A DNA stretch of 64,000 bases from Bacilli bacterium (GCA_030602345.1 JAUVZX010000003.1:1-64000), one strand, 5' to 3'. Shown: positions 44,766 to 54,240, counted from the stretch's first letter. The notes: generated from the sequence alone by a model not told the origin. Numbers and translations: made by a program.

Positions 44766-45146
44766 ATGAAAGAAAAATTAAAACAATTATCACATAATGC
44801 ATATGCCCCTTATTCTAACTTTTTAGTCGCTTCTGCAGTAGTTATGAATGATGGAAGTATATTTTATGGAGTCAATATAGAAAACGCTTCATATGGGGCT
44901 ACAATATGCGCAGAAAGAAACGCAATTAATGATGCAATTAAAAATGGATATAAAGCAGGAGATTTTAAAGAATTATATGTTTATCATGAACACAATAATA
45001 CATTCCCTTGTTTTATATGTAGACAAACAATAAATGAATTTTTTAATGGTAATGAAAAATTAATATTGATGAGTGAAAATAATGAACAAACTCATTTGGT
45101 AAAAGAAATATTAACTCATCCATTTGGTAAGGAAGACTTAAAATGA
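44766..45146 (+). CDS. cdd: Cytidine deaminase
   Basis: A 126-aa zinc enzyme that deaminates cytidine and deoxycytidine. Zinc and catalytic residues are in 'CAERNAI' (~50-56) and 'PCFICRQ' (~81-87; the usual form is PCGACRQ). It is in the ybeY-dgkA-cdd-era cluster. SD AGGAGG; its stop overlaps era. Confidence 0.94.
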   Translation: MKEKLKQLSHNAYAPYSNFLVASAVVMNDGSIFYGVNIENASYGATICAERNAINDAIKNGYKAGDFKELYVYHEHNNTFPCFICRQTINEFFNGNEKLILMSENNEQTHLVKEILTHPFGKEDLK

Positions 45147-46027
45147 AATCAGGATTCGTAAGTGTGGTAGGAAGACCTAATGTAGGTAAAAGTACTTTAG
45201 TAAATTCCATCGTTGGAAAGAAGATAGCAATTACTTCTAATAAGCCACAGACAACAAGAAATATAATTCAAGGTGTTTATAATGAAGAAGAAGTACAAAT
45301 AGTATTTGTAGATACACCCGGAATTCATAAACCAAGACATAAATTAGGAAAATTTTTAAATAAACAAGCATACTATAGTATTGAAGATGTAGATGTTATT
45401 TTAATGTTAGTAGATGCATCAGAAAAACTAGGACCAGGCGATAAATTCGTAATTGAAAGATTAAGAGAAGTAGAATCACCTGTTATTTTAGTTTTGAATA
45501 AAATTGATAGACTATCTAAAGATGAGATACTATTAAAAATAAACGAATATAAAGATTTATATCCATTTAAAGAAATAGTACCTGTATCTGCTTTAAAAAA
45601 TAATAATACTGATACTTTAATTAAAGTCATTAAAAATTATTTAAATGATACTATAAAATATTATGAAGATGATTCTTTAACCAATAAACCAATGAATTTT
45701 TTATTAGCAGAAATAGTTAGAGAAAAAGTATTTAATTTAACAGAAGAAGAAGTTCCTCATTCAATTACTTGTATTGTGGAACATGTTGAAAAAAATAATA
45801 ATGCTTTTAATATCCACGTAAATATAATTGTCGATAGAGATTCGTTAAAGAAAATAGTAATTGGTAAAAAAGGATCATTAATAAAAGAAATAGGAATCCA
45901 GTCTCGAAAAGAAATGGAAGAATTATTAAAAACTCCTGTTTATCTAGATTTATTTGTAAAAACTGTTAAAAAATGGCGAGATAAAGATAAGTACTTACAA
46001 GAATATGGTTACAGTGATTTATCATGA
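45143..46027 (+). CDS. era: GTPase Era
   Basis: A 294-aa GTPase that binds 16S rRNA and aids 30S assembly. G1 GRPNVGKST (~9-17), G3 DTPG, G4 NKID, and a C-terminal KH domain with the 'IVIGKKGSLIKEIG' loop (~245-258). It overlaps cdd and recO by 4 nt each. Confidence 0.97.
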   Translation: MKSGFVSVVGRPNVGKSTLVNSIVGKKIAITSNKPQTTRNIIQGVYNEEEVQIVFVDTPGIHKPRHKLGKFLNKQAYYSIEDVDVILMLVDASEKLGPGDKFVIERLREVESPVILVLNKIDRLSKDEILLKINEYKDLYPFKEIVPVSALKNNNTDTLIKVIKNYLNDTIKYYEDDSLTNKPMNFLLAEIVREKVFNLTEEEVPHSITCIVEHVEKNNNAFNIHVNIIVDRDSLKKIVIGKKGSLIKEIGIQSRKEMEELLKTPVYLDLFVKTVKKWRDKDKYLQEYGYSDLS

Positions 46028-46764
46028 TTTTACAAGTTGAAGGAATCATCTTAAAAGCAAGAGATTATAAAGATACAAGTAAAATATTAGATGTTTATGT
46101 TAAAGAAAAAGGTATAATTGGTATTTTATCTAAAGGATGCAAAAGCATGAAAAGTCCTTTAAGAAGTGTCAGTGAACCCCTTATATATGGAATGTTTACT
46201 ATATACTATAAAGAAGATAAATTATCTATTTTAAATGCAGTTGATATTAATCAATCTTTTAAAAATATTAAAAAAAATATCGAAAGTATCAGTTATAGCA
46301 ATTTCTTTTCAGAATTAGTTCTTCAGGTTATTAAACAAAGCGATGAAAAAGAAGAAATATATGCCATATTAATTGATTCTTTAAAAAAAGTTGATGAGGG
46401 ATTCTCTCCTAAAGTAATAAGTAATATAATTCAACTAAAAATGTTAAATTTTTTAGGAGTTTTCCCTAATTTAGAAGAATGTGTCTTCTGTGGGACAACT
46501 CAGGATATAGTAACGATTGATTCAAACAATCATGGATTTGTTTGCAAAGGATGTCACACTAATCAAAAACTTATTTCTAAAAAAGCAATGCAATTAATTA
46601 GAATGTTTAACTATGTTGATATTGGAAAAATATCTAAATTAGATATTAATGAAGAAGTCAATGAAGAAATATCTAAATTCTTAGATGATTACTACGAAAA
46701 AAACACAGGTATATATTTAGATGCTAAAAGATATATCAAGAAGTTAACATTGATTGACATCTAA
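46024..46764 (+). CDS. recO: DNA repair protein RecO
   Basis: A 246-aa protein of the RecFOR recombination mediator. N-terminal OB fold (~1-80), helical core, and a zinc site (CVFC..CKGC, ~149-177). It is translationally coupled to era. The glyQS promoter (TTGACA 46754-46759) lies in its last codons. Confidence 0.94.
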   Translation: MILQVEGIILKARDYKDTSKILDVYVKEKGIIGILSKGCKSMKSPLRSVSEPLIYGMFTIYYKEDKLSILNAVDINQSFKNIKKNIESISYSNFFSELVLQVIKQSDEKEEIYAILIDSLKKVDEGFSPKVISNIIQLKMLNFLGVFPNLEECVFCGTTQDIVTIDSNNHGFVCKGCHTNQKLISKKAMQLIRMFNYVDIGKISKLDINEEVNEEISKFLDDYYEKNTGIYLDAKRYIKKLTLIDI

Positions 46765-46782
46765 AGGTATATATATTAAAAT
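46754..46782 (+). promoter_or_regulatory. Promoter of the glyQS T-box leader
   Basis: TTGACA (46754-46759), 17-nt spacer, TAAAAT (46777-46782). Confidence 0.7.
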
Positions 46783-46788
46783 TAAACT

Positions 46789-46964
46789 ATAAAGCGATGA
46801 CGAAGAGTTATTAAATATAAGATTTTTAGTGAATTGGTGATAGTGAAAAACCAATAATTAATATTTAATATGGAACTTAAGAGCGATTATTATTAAAGCT
46901 GACTTTCGAGTAAATAAGGTGGAACCGCGGGAAACCGTCCTTATATATTAGGAGTCTTTTTATT
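46789..46964 (+). promoter_or_regulatory. T-box riboswitch, glycine specifier GGA
   Basis: The specifier GGA is at 46872-46874, followed by ACTTAAGAGCG in register with the other leaders. The T-box AAGGTGGAACCGCGG (46916-46930) and a terminator ending in a T-rich tract follow. It controls glyQS by tRNA-Gly charging. Confidence 0.85.
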
Positions 46965-46977
46965 TTAAGGAGGAAGT

Positions 46978-48348
46978 ATGAGTAAATTAACAATGGAAAA
47001 ATTAGTCAATATAAGCAAGCAATATGGATTTATCTATCAAGGTAGTGAAATATATGGAGGGCTTGCTAACACTTGGGATTACGGTCCTTTAGGAGTATTA
47101 TTAAAAAATAATATTAAACAAGCATGGTTAAAAAAATTCATTCAAGAAGATGAAAATAATGTTAGTATGGACAGTGCTATTTTGATGAACCCAAAAGTTT
47201 GGGAAGCAAGTGGCCACTTAGATACTTTTAACGATCCATTAATTGATTGTAAAAGTTGTAAAACAAGACACCGTGCGGATAAATTAGTCGAGGATATAAT
47301 TGGAAGTGAAGCTTCTAGTATGTCAGATGAAGCTTTAATGAAATATATTTATGATAATAAAGTTGTTTGCCCAAACTGTGGCAAATTAGATTATACGGAT
47401 ATTAGAAAATTTAATTTAATGTTTAAAACTTTTCAAGGAGTAACGGAAGACAGTAAAAATACTATATATTTAAGACCTGAAACAGCTCAAGGGATATTTG
47501 TTAATTTTTTAAACGTTCAAAGAAGTATGAGACTTAAAGTTCCATTCGGAATTGGTCAGATAGGTAAGAGTTTTAGAAATGAAATAACACCAGGTAATTT
47601 TACTTTTAGAACTAGAGAATTTGAACAAATGGAATTAGAATTTTTCTGTAAACCAGGAACAGAATTAGAATGGTTTGAATATTATAAGAATTTTTCAATA
47701 AATTGGTTATATGATTTAGGATTGAAAAAAGAAAATTTAAAACTAAGAGACCATGATGCTGATGAATTATCATTCTATAGTAATGCTACTACAGACATTG
47801 AATATAAATTTCCATTTGGATTTGGTGAACTTTGGGGAATAGCCTCTAGAACTGACTATGATTTAAGAAAACATCAAGAATTTTCAAAACAAAACATGGA
47901 ATATTTTGATCCCGAAACTAATGAAAAATATATTCCTTATGTAGTTGAACCATCTTTAGGAGCAGACAGAGTTACATTAGCTTTCTTATGTGATGCTTAT
48001 GATGAAGAGGAAAAAGATGGTGAAATAAGAGAAATAATGAGATTTCATCCATTTTTAGCGCCTTATAAAGTGGCAGTTCTTCCATTAATGAAAAAATATC
48101 ATACTGAAAAAGCCAAGGAAATATATAAAGAATTATCAAAATATTTCTCAGTTTCATATGATGAAGCAGGTAATATTGGAAAAAGATATAGAAGACAAGA
48201 TATCATGGGTACGCCATTTTCAATAACTATCGATGAAGAAACTTTAAACAATAATACGGTTACTATTAGAAATAGAGATACTATGAATCAAGATGTTGTG
48301 AAAATAGAAGAAGTAAATGAATATATAAGAAGAAGGATTGAGTTTTAA
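46978..48348 (+). CDS. glyQS: Glycyl-tRNA synthetase (alpha2 type)
   Basis: A 456-aa class II synthetase of the dimeric type. It shows '[19 protein letters not shown]', motif 2 '[20 protein letters not shown]' and a motif 3 region '[16 protein letters not shown]', plus a zinc site formed by CKSC and CPNC pairs. It is unrelated to the alpha2beta2 glyQ/glyS form. SD AAGGAGG. Confidence 0.97.
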   Translation: MSKLTMEKLVNISKQYGFIYQGSEIYGGLANTWDYGPLGVLLKNNIKQAWLKKFIQEDENNVSMDSAILMNPKVWEASGHLDTFNDPLIDCKSCKTRHRADKLVEDIIGSEASSMSDEALMKYIYDNKVVCPNCGKLDYTDIRKFNLMFKTFQGVTEDSKNTIYLRPETAQGIFVNFLNVQRSMRLKVPFGIGQIGKSFRNEITPGNFTFRTREFEQMELEFFCKPGTELEWFEYYKNFSINWLYDLGLKKENLKLRDHDADELSFYSNATTDIEYKFPFGFGELWGIASRTDYDLRKHQEFSKQNMEYFDPETNEKYIPYVVEPSLGADRVTLAFLCDAYDEEEKDGEIREIMRFHPFLAPYKVAVLPLMKKYHTEKAKEIYKELSKYFSVSYDEAGNIGKRYRRQDIMGTPFSITIDEETLNNNTVTIRNRDTMNQDVVKIEEVNEYIRRRIEF

Positions 48349-48363
48349 AATTCAATCTTTTTT
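48334..48363 (+). terminator. Terminator after glyQS
   Basis: AAGATTGA-type stem (GATTGA/TCAATC) over the stop codon, followed by six T. Confidence 0.7.
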
Positions 48364-48399
48364 GATATACTTAATGTAGAAAATAAAGTTGGTGATAAA

Positions 48400-49125
48400 A
48401 TGGTCTATACTTCATTAAAAAATGATAAAATAAAAGAAATAATAAAATTAAAAGATAAAAAATATAGAGACAAGTATAATCTGTTTTTAATCGAAGGAGA
48501 ACACTTAATTGAGGAAGCAATTAAGATGAACCTAATTAAAGAAATAATCTATGAAGAAGGCTATGAAAATAGTAAATTTATACCAACTATGATCGTATCA
48601 AAATCAATTTATAAAGAATTAACTTTTCTGGAAACACCCGCCTCTATTATTGGAGTTTGTAAAAAAAGTGATATTACTATTCAAGCAGATAAAATTTTAG
48701 CAATTGATAAAGTTCAAGATCCAGGTAACATGGGAACTATTATTAGAAGTGCATTGGGTTTTAACTTTAAAAAAATACTAATTAGCAAAGATTCTGCAGA
48801 TGTATATAGTCCAAAAGTAATTCGTGCAACTCAAGGAGCTATTTTTGCTTTGGAAATCAAATATGTTGATTTAAAAGCCGAATTGACTAAATATAAGAAA
48901 GAGTATAAACTTTTATCAACTGATGTGGAACAAGGAAAATCCCCATCTAAATTTAAAAATGAAAAAGTAATTGTCATCATGGGCAATGAAGGTTCTGGAG
49001 TAAGTGAAGAAATAAAAGATATTTGTGATGATTATATTTATATTAAAACTAATGAACAATTAGAAAGCTTAAATGTAGGAGTAGCAGCAAGTATTATTAT
49101 GTATGAACTAAATAAGGAGGATTAA
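48400..49125 (+). CDS. SpoU/TrmH family RNA 2'-O-methyltransferase
   Basis: A 241-aa SPOUT enzyme. The N-terminal substrate-binding domain (~1-85) precedes the knotted domain with motif 1 'DKVQDPGNMGTIIRSALGF', motif 2 'VIVIMGNEGSGVS' and motif 3 'ESLNVGVAASIIMYEL'. It methylates a ribose in 23S rRNA or tRNA; the exact target is not evident. The -10 TATACT (48366-48371) and GGTGATAAA before the ATG are visible. It overlaps rimM by one base. Confidence 0.92.
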   Translation: MVYTSLKNDKIKEIIKLKDKKYRDKYNLFLIEGEHLIEEAIKMNLIKEIIYEEGYENSKFIPTMIVSKSIYKELTFLETPASIIGVCKKSDITIQADKILAIDKVQDPGNMGTIIRSALGFNFKKILISKDSADVYSPKVIRATQGAIFALEIKYVDLKAELTKYKKEYKLLSTDVEQGKSPSKFKNEKVIVIMGNEGSGVSEEIKDICDDYIYIKTNEQLESLNVGVAASIIMYELNKED

Positions 49126-49610
49126 TGAATTTAATTACAATTGGAAAACTAGTTAATACTCATGGTATAAGAGGAGAAGTAAAAATTATCTCTGATTTTG
49201 AATTAAAAGTTCAAGTTTTTAAAAAAGGAAACACACTATTTATTAATAATGAACAACTAGAAATAATATCTTATAGAAAACACAAAAATTTCGATATGGT
49301 TAAATTAAAAGATTTAGAAGACATTAATCTAGTCTTAAAATATAAAGGTGAACTAGTCAAAATAAATAGAGATAACCTTCAAATAGATAAATATATAAAA
49401 CAAGATTTAATGGGTTTAGAAGTTTATGACAATAAATTAAGAGGAAAAGTAGTAGAAATAGTTAAAGGAATTGCTCATGATTTATTAATGATAAAAGATG
49501 GCAATAAAAAATATTATGTTCCTTTAAATGATGTATATATAAAAGAAGTTGACTTAAAAAATAAGATAATTCATATAATCGAAATGGAGGGATTATTTGA
49601 TGAAAATTGA
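49125..49610 (+). CDS. rimM: Ribosome maturation factor RimM
   Basis: A 161-aa 30S assembly factor. N-terminal RimM beta barrel ('IGKLVNTHGIRGEVKI') and C-terminal PRC barrel (~90-160). It is coupled to the upstream methyltransferase (TAATG, SD AAGGAGG) and overlaps trmD. Confidence 0.95.
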   Translation: MNLITIGKLVNTHGIRGEVKIISDFELKVQVFKKGNTLFINNEQLEIISYRKHKNFDMVKLKDLEDINLVLKYKGELVKINRDNLQIDKYIKQDLMGLEVYDNKLRGKVVEIVKGIAHDLLMIKDGNKKYYVPLNDVYIKEVDLKNKIIHIIEMEGLFDEN

Positions 49611-50274
49611 TATATTAACAATATTTCCTAATATGTTTGAAGGATTTTTAAACACATCAATTATCAAAAGAGCTATTGAAGACAAATTAGTTGAAATAAA
49701 TACAATTAATATTAGAGACTATAGCGATTACCCCAATAAAAAAGTAGATGATTACCCTTTTGGAGGCGGTGGTGGAATGGTTTTAATGCCAGAACCCATC
49801 TATAAAGCAGTTGAAAGCATTAGAACAGAAGACAGTTTAGTCGTGCTTATGACTCCCCAAGGAAGAACTTATTATCAAGAGATGGCATATGAATTATTAG
49901 ATTATAATCACATTATAATTATATGTGGTCATTATGAAGGGTTTGATGAAAGAATATTAGACTTAGTGGATTTAGAAATAAGCATTGGTGATTATATTCT
50001 TACTGGAGGAGAAATACCTAGTATGGTAATTGCCGATAGTATTGTTAGATTAGTTGATGGAGTTATTCAAAAAGATAGTCATATTAATGAATCTTTTCAA
50101 AATAATTTATTAGATTATCCAGTTTATACTAAACCTCAAGACTTCAGAGGCAAAAAAGTTCCGGAAGTATTGATTTCAGGACACCACGAAAATATTAGAA
50201 AATGGCGATTAGAGCAACAAATAGAAAAAACCAAACAAAGAAGACCAGATTTATTAGAAGATGGTGATTTATGA
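49600..50274 (+). CDS. trmD: tRNA (guanine-N1-)-methyltransferase
   Basis: A 224-aa SPOUT enzyme making m1G37. 'DILTIFPNMFEGF' at the N-terminus, the knot region 'CGHYEGFDERILD' and 'SIGDYILTGGE', and the late 'RPDLL'. ATG 49600 was chosen; SD GGAGGG is upstream. It overlaps rimM by 11 nt and the next gene by 4. Confidence 0.97.
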   Translation: MKIDILTIFPNMFEGFLNTSIIKRAIEDKLVEINTINIRDYSDYPNKKVDDYPFGGGGGMVLMPEPIYKAVESIRTEDSLVVLMTPQGRTYYQEMAYELLDYNHIIIICGHYEGFDERILDLVDLEISIGDYILTGGEIPSMVIADSIVRLVDGVIQKDSHINESFQNNLLDYPVYTKPQDFRGKKVPEVLISGHHENIRKWRLEQQIEKTKQRRPDLLEDGDL

Positions 50275-50705
50275 GTAAATATATATTCATAAATAAGAAT
50301 GAAGAATATACTACAAAAAATTTAACAAATGAGAAATTACAAGGCTTTAAAGTAAAGCCAAAAAATAAAATCAAACATGATATGATTAAAGTTACTAGAG
50401 CAACTATTATTAATCCAGAGTTCATTGAAGCAATATTAACTAAGAAAAATGATACTAATTTTAAAAAATATTTAAAATATGTCATTTCAATTATTGAAGA
50501 AGAAAATGATGATGATAATGAAAATAAAGTAAGAATTGCTCTGGATGAAGTAGCAAGATTAAAAGGAATAATTAAAAATAAATATAAAAAATATTTAAAT
50601 GATAAAGAGATAGAAAAAAATATAAATCGTTTAACTTTCTTAGAAAAAGAACTGATTAAAAAGAGTTTAACCTATAAGAAAAAAAAGAAAAGAAAAGCAA
50701 GATAA
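50271..50705 (+). CDS. Hypothetical lysine-rich protein between trmD and rplS (144 aa)
   Basis: Not recognised. It starts inside the trmD stop (ATGA overlap), so it is co-translated with trmD. The N-terminal half is basic and probably globular; the middle contains an acidic stretch (EEENDDDNEN); the C-terminus is a helical, basic tail ending in KKKKKRKAR. High charge and position suggest an RNA- or ribosome-associated protein; that is inference from composition. A weak hairpin follows at 50696-50713. Confidence 0.65.
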   Translation: MSKYIFINKNEEYTTKNLTNEKLQGFKVKPKNKIKHDMIKVTRATIINPEFIEAILTKKNDTNFKKYLKYVISIIEEENDDDNENKVRIALDEVARLKGIIKNKYKKYLNDKEIEKNINRLTFLEKELIKKSLTYKKKKKRKAR

Positions 50706-50739
50706 ATCTTGCTAATAAAACAATTATATGTTAAAATTA

Positions 50740-50798
50740 TATTCGTGACTTGATCCGCTCAAAAGAAGATCAAAGTTTAAAAAAAGGAGTGTGACAGT
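50740..50798 (+). promoter_or_regulatory. Probable L19 leader upstream of rplS
   Basis: A short stem (TTGATC at ~50752 with GATCAA at ~50769) in the rplS 5' UTR, followed by AAAAAAAGGAG. The sequence ACTTGATCCGCTCAAAAGAAG resembles the L19 leader seen in Firmicutes, thought to mediate autogenous control. The assignment is by eye only. Confidence 0.4.
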
Positions 50799-51140
50799 AT
50801 GGATTTGATTCGTAAAATTACAGAAGATCAAATTAGAACAGACCTTTCAGAATTCCGTGTAGGAGATACAGTACGTGTCGACCTTAAAGTTGTAGAAGGA
50901 AAAAGAGAAAGAATCCAAGCTTTTGAAGGAATCGTTATTTCTATTCAAGGTAGTGGAGTCGGACGCAACTTTATCGTAAGAAAAGTATCTGGAGGTGTTG
51001 GAGTAGAAAGAACATTGCCAATTAACTCACCAAAAATTGCTGGTATTACAGTATTAAAACATGGTAAAGTTAGAAGAGCTAAATTATTCTACTTAAGAGA
51101 TCTTAAAAAAGAACCAAAAATCAAAGAAAGAAGAAAATAA
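50799..51140 (+). CDS. rplS: 50S ribosomal protein L19
   Basis: A 113-aa ribosomal protein with the usual '[20 protein letters not shown]' and '[20 protein letters not shown]' segments. It sits in the canonical rimM-trmD-rplS neighbourhood. Codon and base usage is less AT-rich than its neighbours, as expected for a highly expressed gene. A terminator follows. Confidence 0.98.
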   Translation: MDLIRKITEDQIRTDLSEFRVGDTVRVDLKVVEGKRERIQAFEGIVISIQGSGVGRNFIVRKVSGGVGVERTLPINSPKIAGITVLKHGKVRRAKLFYLRDLKKEPKIKERRK

Positions 51141-51159
51141 GACGCTCGTCTTATTTTTT
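51136..51159 (+). terminator. Terminator after rplS
   Basis: AATAAGAC/GTCTTATT stem, loop GCTC, then a T run. Confidence 0.85.
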
Positions 51160-51169
51160 GAAATGAAAA

Positions 51170-51646
51170 ATGAAATTATTAAAAGAAATTATAATTTATT
51201 TATTATTAGCAATATTAGTATTAACAATTAGATACTATCTATTTACTCCGGTTATTGTAAGAGGAAACTCAATGAATCCAACTTTAAAACAAGGAGATTA
51301 TTTAATATCTGAGCGATGGAAAAAAGACTATGATTATTTTGATATTGTAGTAGTAAAATATGAAGATGCAAGCCTTATTAAAAGAATAATAGGAAAACCA
51401 AATGATCATATTAAATTTGTTGATAATAAACTATATATTAATGGTATTTTAACAGAAGAAAACTTTACTAAAGAAGATACTAAAGACTATGAACTAAATT
51501 TAGATTTTATCCCAGAAGACCATTATTTTGTCATGGGAGATAATCGTAGTAATTCATTAGACAGTAGAGTATTTGGACCAGTTCACAAAGATGACTTAAA
51601 AGGTGTAGTTAGACTATCTATATGGCCTTTTGGAATAGTAAATTAG
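51170..51646 (+). CDS. lepB: Signal peptidase I
   Basis: A 158-aa membrane protease of the short Gram-positive type. One N-terminal membrane anchor (~5-24), the catalytic Ser in 'GNSMNPTLKQGDY' (~34-46), the catalytic Lys in 'LIKRIIGKPND', and 'GDNRSNSLDSR' box E. It begins only 10 nt after the rplS terminator and has no clear SD, so expression probably depends on read-through. Confidence 0.95.
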   Translation: MKLLKEIIIYLLLAILVLTIRYYLFTPVIVRGNSMNPTLKQGDYLISERWKKDYDYFDIVVVKYEDASLIKRIIGKPNDHIKFVDNKLYINGILTEENFTKEDTKDYELNLDFIPEDHYFVMGDNRSNSLDSRVFGPVHKDDLKGVVRLSIWPFGIVN

Positions 51647-51702
51647 GTAACTGATTTACTTTTTTTTGTGGTATAATTGTATAAGAAAAAAAGAGGTGAC
51701 TT

Positions 51703-52551
51703 ATGGAAAAAATAAATTGGTATCCAGGGCACATGGCCAAAACTAGAAGACTCATTCAAGAAAAGATAAGTGTTATCGATATTATATTTGAAGTAGTAGA
51801 TGCAAGAATTCCATTTTCATCTAAAATAATTGATATAGATACTCTGACAAAAGATAAACCTAAAATATTAGTTATGACTAAAAAGGACCTTTGTGATATT
51901 AGTGAAACAGAAAAATGGATTAAATATTATGAAGAGAAAGGTTATAATGTAGTCTTATTAGACTTAGAAAAAAATGTTAATTTAAAACCTCTTTATCAAA
52001 AGGTTAAAGAAGTGATGGCAATTCTAAATGAAAAAAGAAAAGCTAAAGGATTAATGCCAAGAAAAGCAAGAGTATTAGTCATGGGAATACCAAACGTAGG
52101 TAAAAGTACTCTAATAAATCGTTTAGCAGGAAAAAAAGCGACCAAAGTTGGAAATACCCCAGGTTTAACTAAGAGTCTAGACTGGATAAGAATTAATAAT
52201 GATATTGAATTATTAGATAGCCCAGGAATATTATGGCCAAATATCGAAGATGAAAAAGTAGGATACAACCTAGCAAGTTTAACTGCTATCAAAGAAGAAA
52301 TCTTGCCTCTTGAAAGAATATCTAATTATATTATGGAAATGCTTATTAAATACTATCCTAATATAGTAGAAGAAAGATATAAGACAAATGAAACAGATAT
52401 TGAAAAATTATATCTTCACATTGGAAAAATAAGAGGTTGCTTAGTCAAAGGTGGAGAAGTAGATATTGAAAAAGTCCATAATGTAATTATTTCAGATGTC
52501 AAAAATGGTATTATAAAAAATATTACTTTTGATAGGTATGAAAATGAGTAA
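51703..52551 (+). CDS. rbgA: Ribosome biogenesis GTPase RbgA
   Basis: A 282-aa circularly permuted GTPase for late 50S assembly. The family start 'NWYPGHMAKTRR' is present; the permuted order is G4 (TKKD), then G1 (GIPNVGKSTLINRL, ~128-141), then G3 (DSPG). A C-terminal ANTAR-like domain follows. An AGAGGTGA SD precedes the ATG. Confidence 0.96.
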   Translation: MEKINWYPGHMAKTRRLIQEKISVIDIIFEVVDARIPFSSKIIDIDTLTKDKPKILVMTKKDLCDISETEKWIKYYEEKGYNVVLLDLEKNVNLKPLYQKVKEVMAILNEKRKAKGLMPRKARVLVMGIPNVGKSTLINRLAGKKATKVGNTPGLTKSLDWIRINNDIELLDSPGILWPNIEDEKVGYNLASLTAIKEEILPLERISNYIMEMLIKYYPNIVEERYKTNETDIEKLYLHIGKIRGCLVKGGEVDIEKVHNVIISDVKNGIIKNITFDRYENE

Positions 52552-52912
52552 TTCATTAGTTTTAGCATACATAGGTGATGCAATATATGAAGTTTATGTA
52601 AGAGAGTATCTAATATCAAAAGATATTGCTAAAGTTAACGAATTGCAAAAACATGCTATTAAATATGTCAGTGCAAAAGGACAAAAAGAATATTTAGAAA
52701 AAATGATTAATGAATCATTTTTTAAAGAAGAAGAATTAGATATAATAAGAAAAGCAAGAAACCATAAAAGTAATAGTCATCCTAAAAATACCGATATAAT
52801 AACGTATAAAAAAGCAACAGGATTAGAAGCTTTAATTGGATATTTATATTTACAAAAAAATGAAGAAAGAATAAAAGAAATAATGGATTTTATTTTAGGT
52901 GAACCATGTTAG
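52544..52912 (+). CDS. mrnC: Mini-ribonuclease III
   Basis: A 122-aa RNase III-like enzyme without the double-stranded RNA-binding domain, used for 23S rRNA maturation. It has 'LAYIGDAIYEVYVREYL' (catalytic Asp/Glu helix) and 'RKARNHKSNS'. ATG 52544 was chosen, overlapping rbgA by 8 nt; another in-frame ATG is two codons upstream. Confidence 0.93.
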   Translation: MSNSLVLAYIGDAIYEVYVREYLISKDIAKVNELQKHAIKYVSAKGQKEYLEKMINESFFKEEELDIIRKARNHKSNSHPKNTDIITYKKATGLEALIGYLYLQKNEERIKEIMDFILGEPC

Positions 52913-53595
52913 TATTTGGAAGAAATGTTATTGAAGAGATGTTAAATAATCATGAAAAAATCAATAAAATTTATTTACAGAAAAACTTTAAAGAAGAAAA
53001 ATTAATATCATCTATACAAAAATATAATATTGAAATGGAATATAAAGAAAAATATGAATTAGACAAACTTGTTAAAGGAACTCATCAAGGTATAATAGGA
53101 GTAGTTAAAGATTACGAGTATTGTGAATTAGAAGATATAATAGATGAAGAAGTTATTATAATCTTAGATCATCTAGAAGATCCGCATAATCTAGGAGCGA
53201 TTATAAGAACGGCAGAAGCTGCAGGGGTAAAAGCAATTATTATTCCTAAAGATAGAAGCGTTCAAGTAAATTCAACTGTTTTTAAAGTAAGTGCAGGAGC
53301 TATTGAAAATATTAAAATAGCAAGAGTTACTAATATTGTAAATACCATGAAAGATTTAAAAAAGAATGGTTACTGGATATATGGAACAGATATGAATCAA
53401 GATTCATTTAAAGATTGTGAATATTCAGAAAAGATGGCACTTGTGATTGGTAACGAAGGAAGTGGAATGAGTAGATTAGTTAAAGATAACTGTGACTTCA
53501 TTATTTCAATTCCGATGAAAGGGCAAATAAATAGTTTGAATGCTTCAGTAGCAGCAGGGATACTTTTATTTGATATTTCACTAAAAAGAAAGTAG
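52906..53595 (+). CDS. rlmB: 23S rRNA 2'-O-methyltransferase, RlmB/TrmH type
   Basis: A 229-aa SPOUT enzyme. N-terminal substrate domain ('FGRNVIEEML'), then 'LDHLEDPHNLGAIIRTAEA', 'LVIGNEGSGMSRLV' and 'SLNASVAAGILLF'. It corresponds to YacO in the mrnC-yacO-(yacP)-sigH string of Bacillus and overlaps mrnC by 7 nt. Confidence 0.92.
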   Translation: MLVFGRNVIEEMLNNHEKINKIYLQKNFKEEKLISSIQKYNIEMEYKEKYELDKLVKGTHQGIIGVVKDYEYCELEDIIDEEVIIILDHLEDPHNLGAIIRTAEAAGVKAIIIPKDRSVQVNSTVFKVSAGAIENIKIARVTNIVNTMKDLKKNGYWIYGTDMNQDSFKDCEYSEKMALVIGNEGSGMSRLVKDNCDFIISIPMKGQINSLNASVAAGILLFDISLKRK

Positions 53596-53602
53596 GTTAT
53601 AT

Positions 53603-54211
53603 ATGAATTATCGTGAACTAAATGATAATGAATTAATCTCGTATATTGCAGAAAAAAATGAAGATGCTGAAGAAATTATATATGCAAAGTACGAACCTTT
53701 AATAAATAGCGTTGCAAACAAAATGTATAGTTATTGTAAAAATACAGGTTTGGAATTATCAGACCTTTTACAAGAAGGAAGAATTGGTTTAAGCCAAGCA
53801 ATATCAACGTATAAAGAAGAAAAAGACACCTTGTTTTATACTTATGCAAAAACATGTATTGAGCGAAGAGTAATATCTTTAATCATAAGTTCTAATCGTA
53901 TGAAACATCAATTTTTAAATAGTGCTATATCTTTGGATAAAGAAGTTGCTAATACTGAAAATGCAAGATTAGATGAGATAATAAAAGACCCAAAAGAGAC
54001 TCCCGAAGAAATATTGATTAATGATGAATCCAAAGAAGAATGGATCCAAAAAGTTAAAGAAAAATTAAATGATTTTGAAATTCAAGTTTTCGATCTGAAA
54101 ATATCAGGATTTGATTATAAAGAAATTGCTAACATTTTAGATACGACACCAAAGAAGATAGATAATACTTTACAGAGAATAAAATTAAAAATAAAAACGA
54201 GAGTTTCATAA
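53603..54211 (+). CDS. RNA polymerase sigma-70 family factor, SigH-like
   Basis: A 202-aa protein with sigma region 2 ('DLLQEGRIGLSQAISTYKEE', ~50-70) and region 4 HTH ('GFDYKEIANILDTTPKKIDNTLQRIKLKI', ~165-195). It occupies the sigH position after mrnC-rlmB, without yacP. SigH drives stationary-phase, competence and spo0 genes in Bacillus; with pilin-like genes in the same genome a competence-type role is possible but not shown. Confidence 0.85.
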   Translation: MNYRELNDNELISYIAEKNEDAEEIIYAKYEPLINSVANKMYSYCKNTGLELSDLLQEGRIGLSQAISTYKEEKDTLFYTYAKTCIERRVISLIISSNRMKHQFLNSAISLDKEVANTENARLDEIIKDPKETPEEILINDESKEEWIQKVKEKLNDFEIQVFDLKISGFDYKEIANILDTTPKKIDNTLQRIKLKIKTRVS

Positions 54212-54240
54212 AAAAAAGCAATTTATAATTGCTTTTTTTT
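54211..54240. terminator. Bidirectional terminator, sigma/GNAT
   Basis: AAAGCAATT/AATTGCTTT stem with a 4-nt loop and A/T runs on both sides. Confidence 0.85.

Noticed and set aside
16766-46964. Similar AGTGGTTGATG and GGTGGCACCGC segments at five places considered as dispersed repeats
   Set aside because: They are the conserved stem I and antiterminator motifs of T-box leaders, each ending in a terminator before a synthetase gene.
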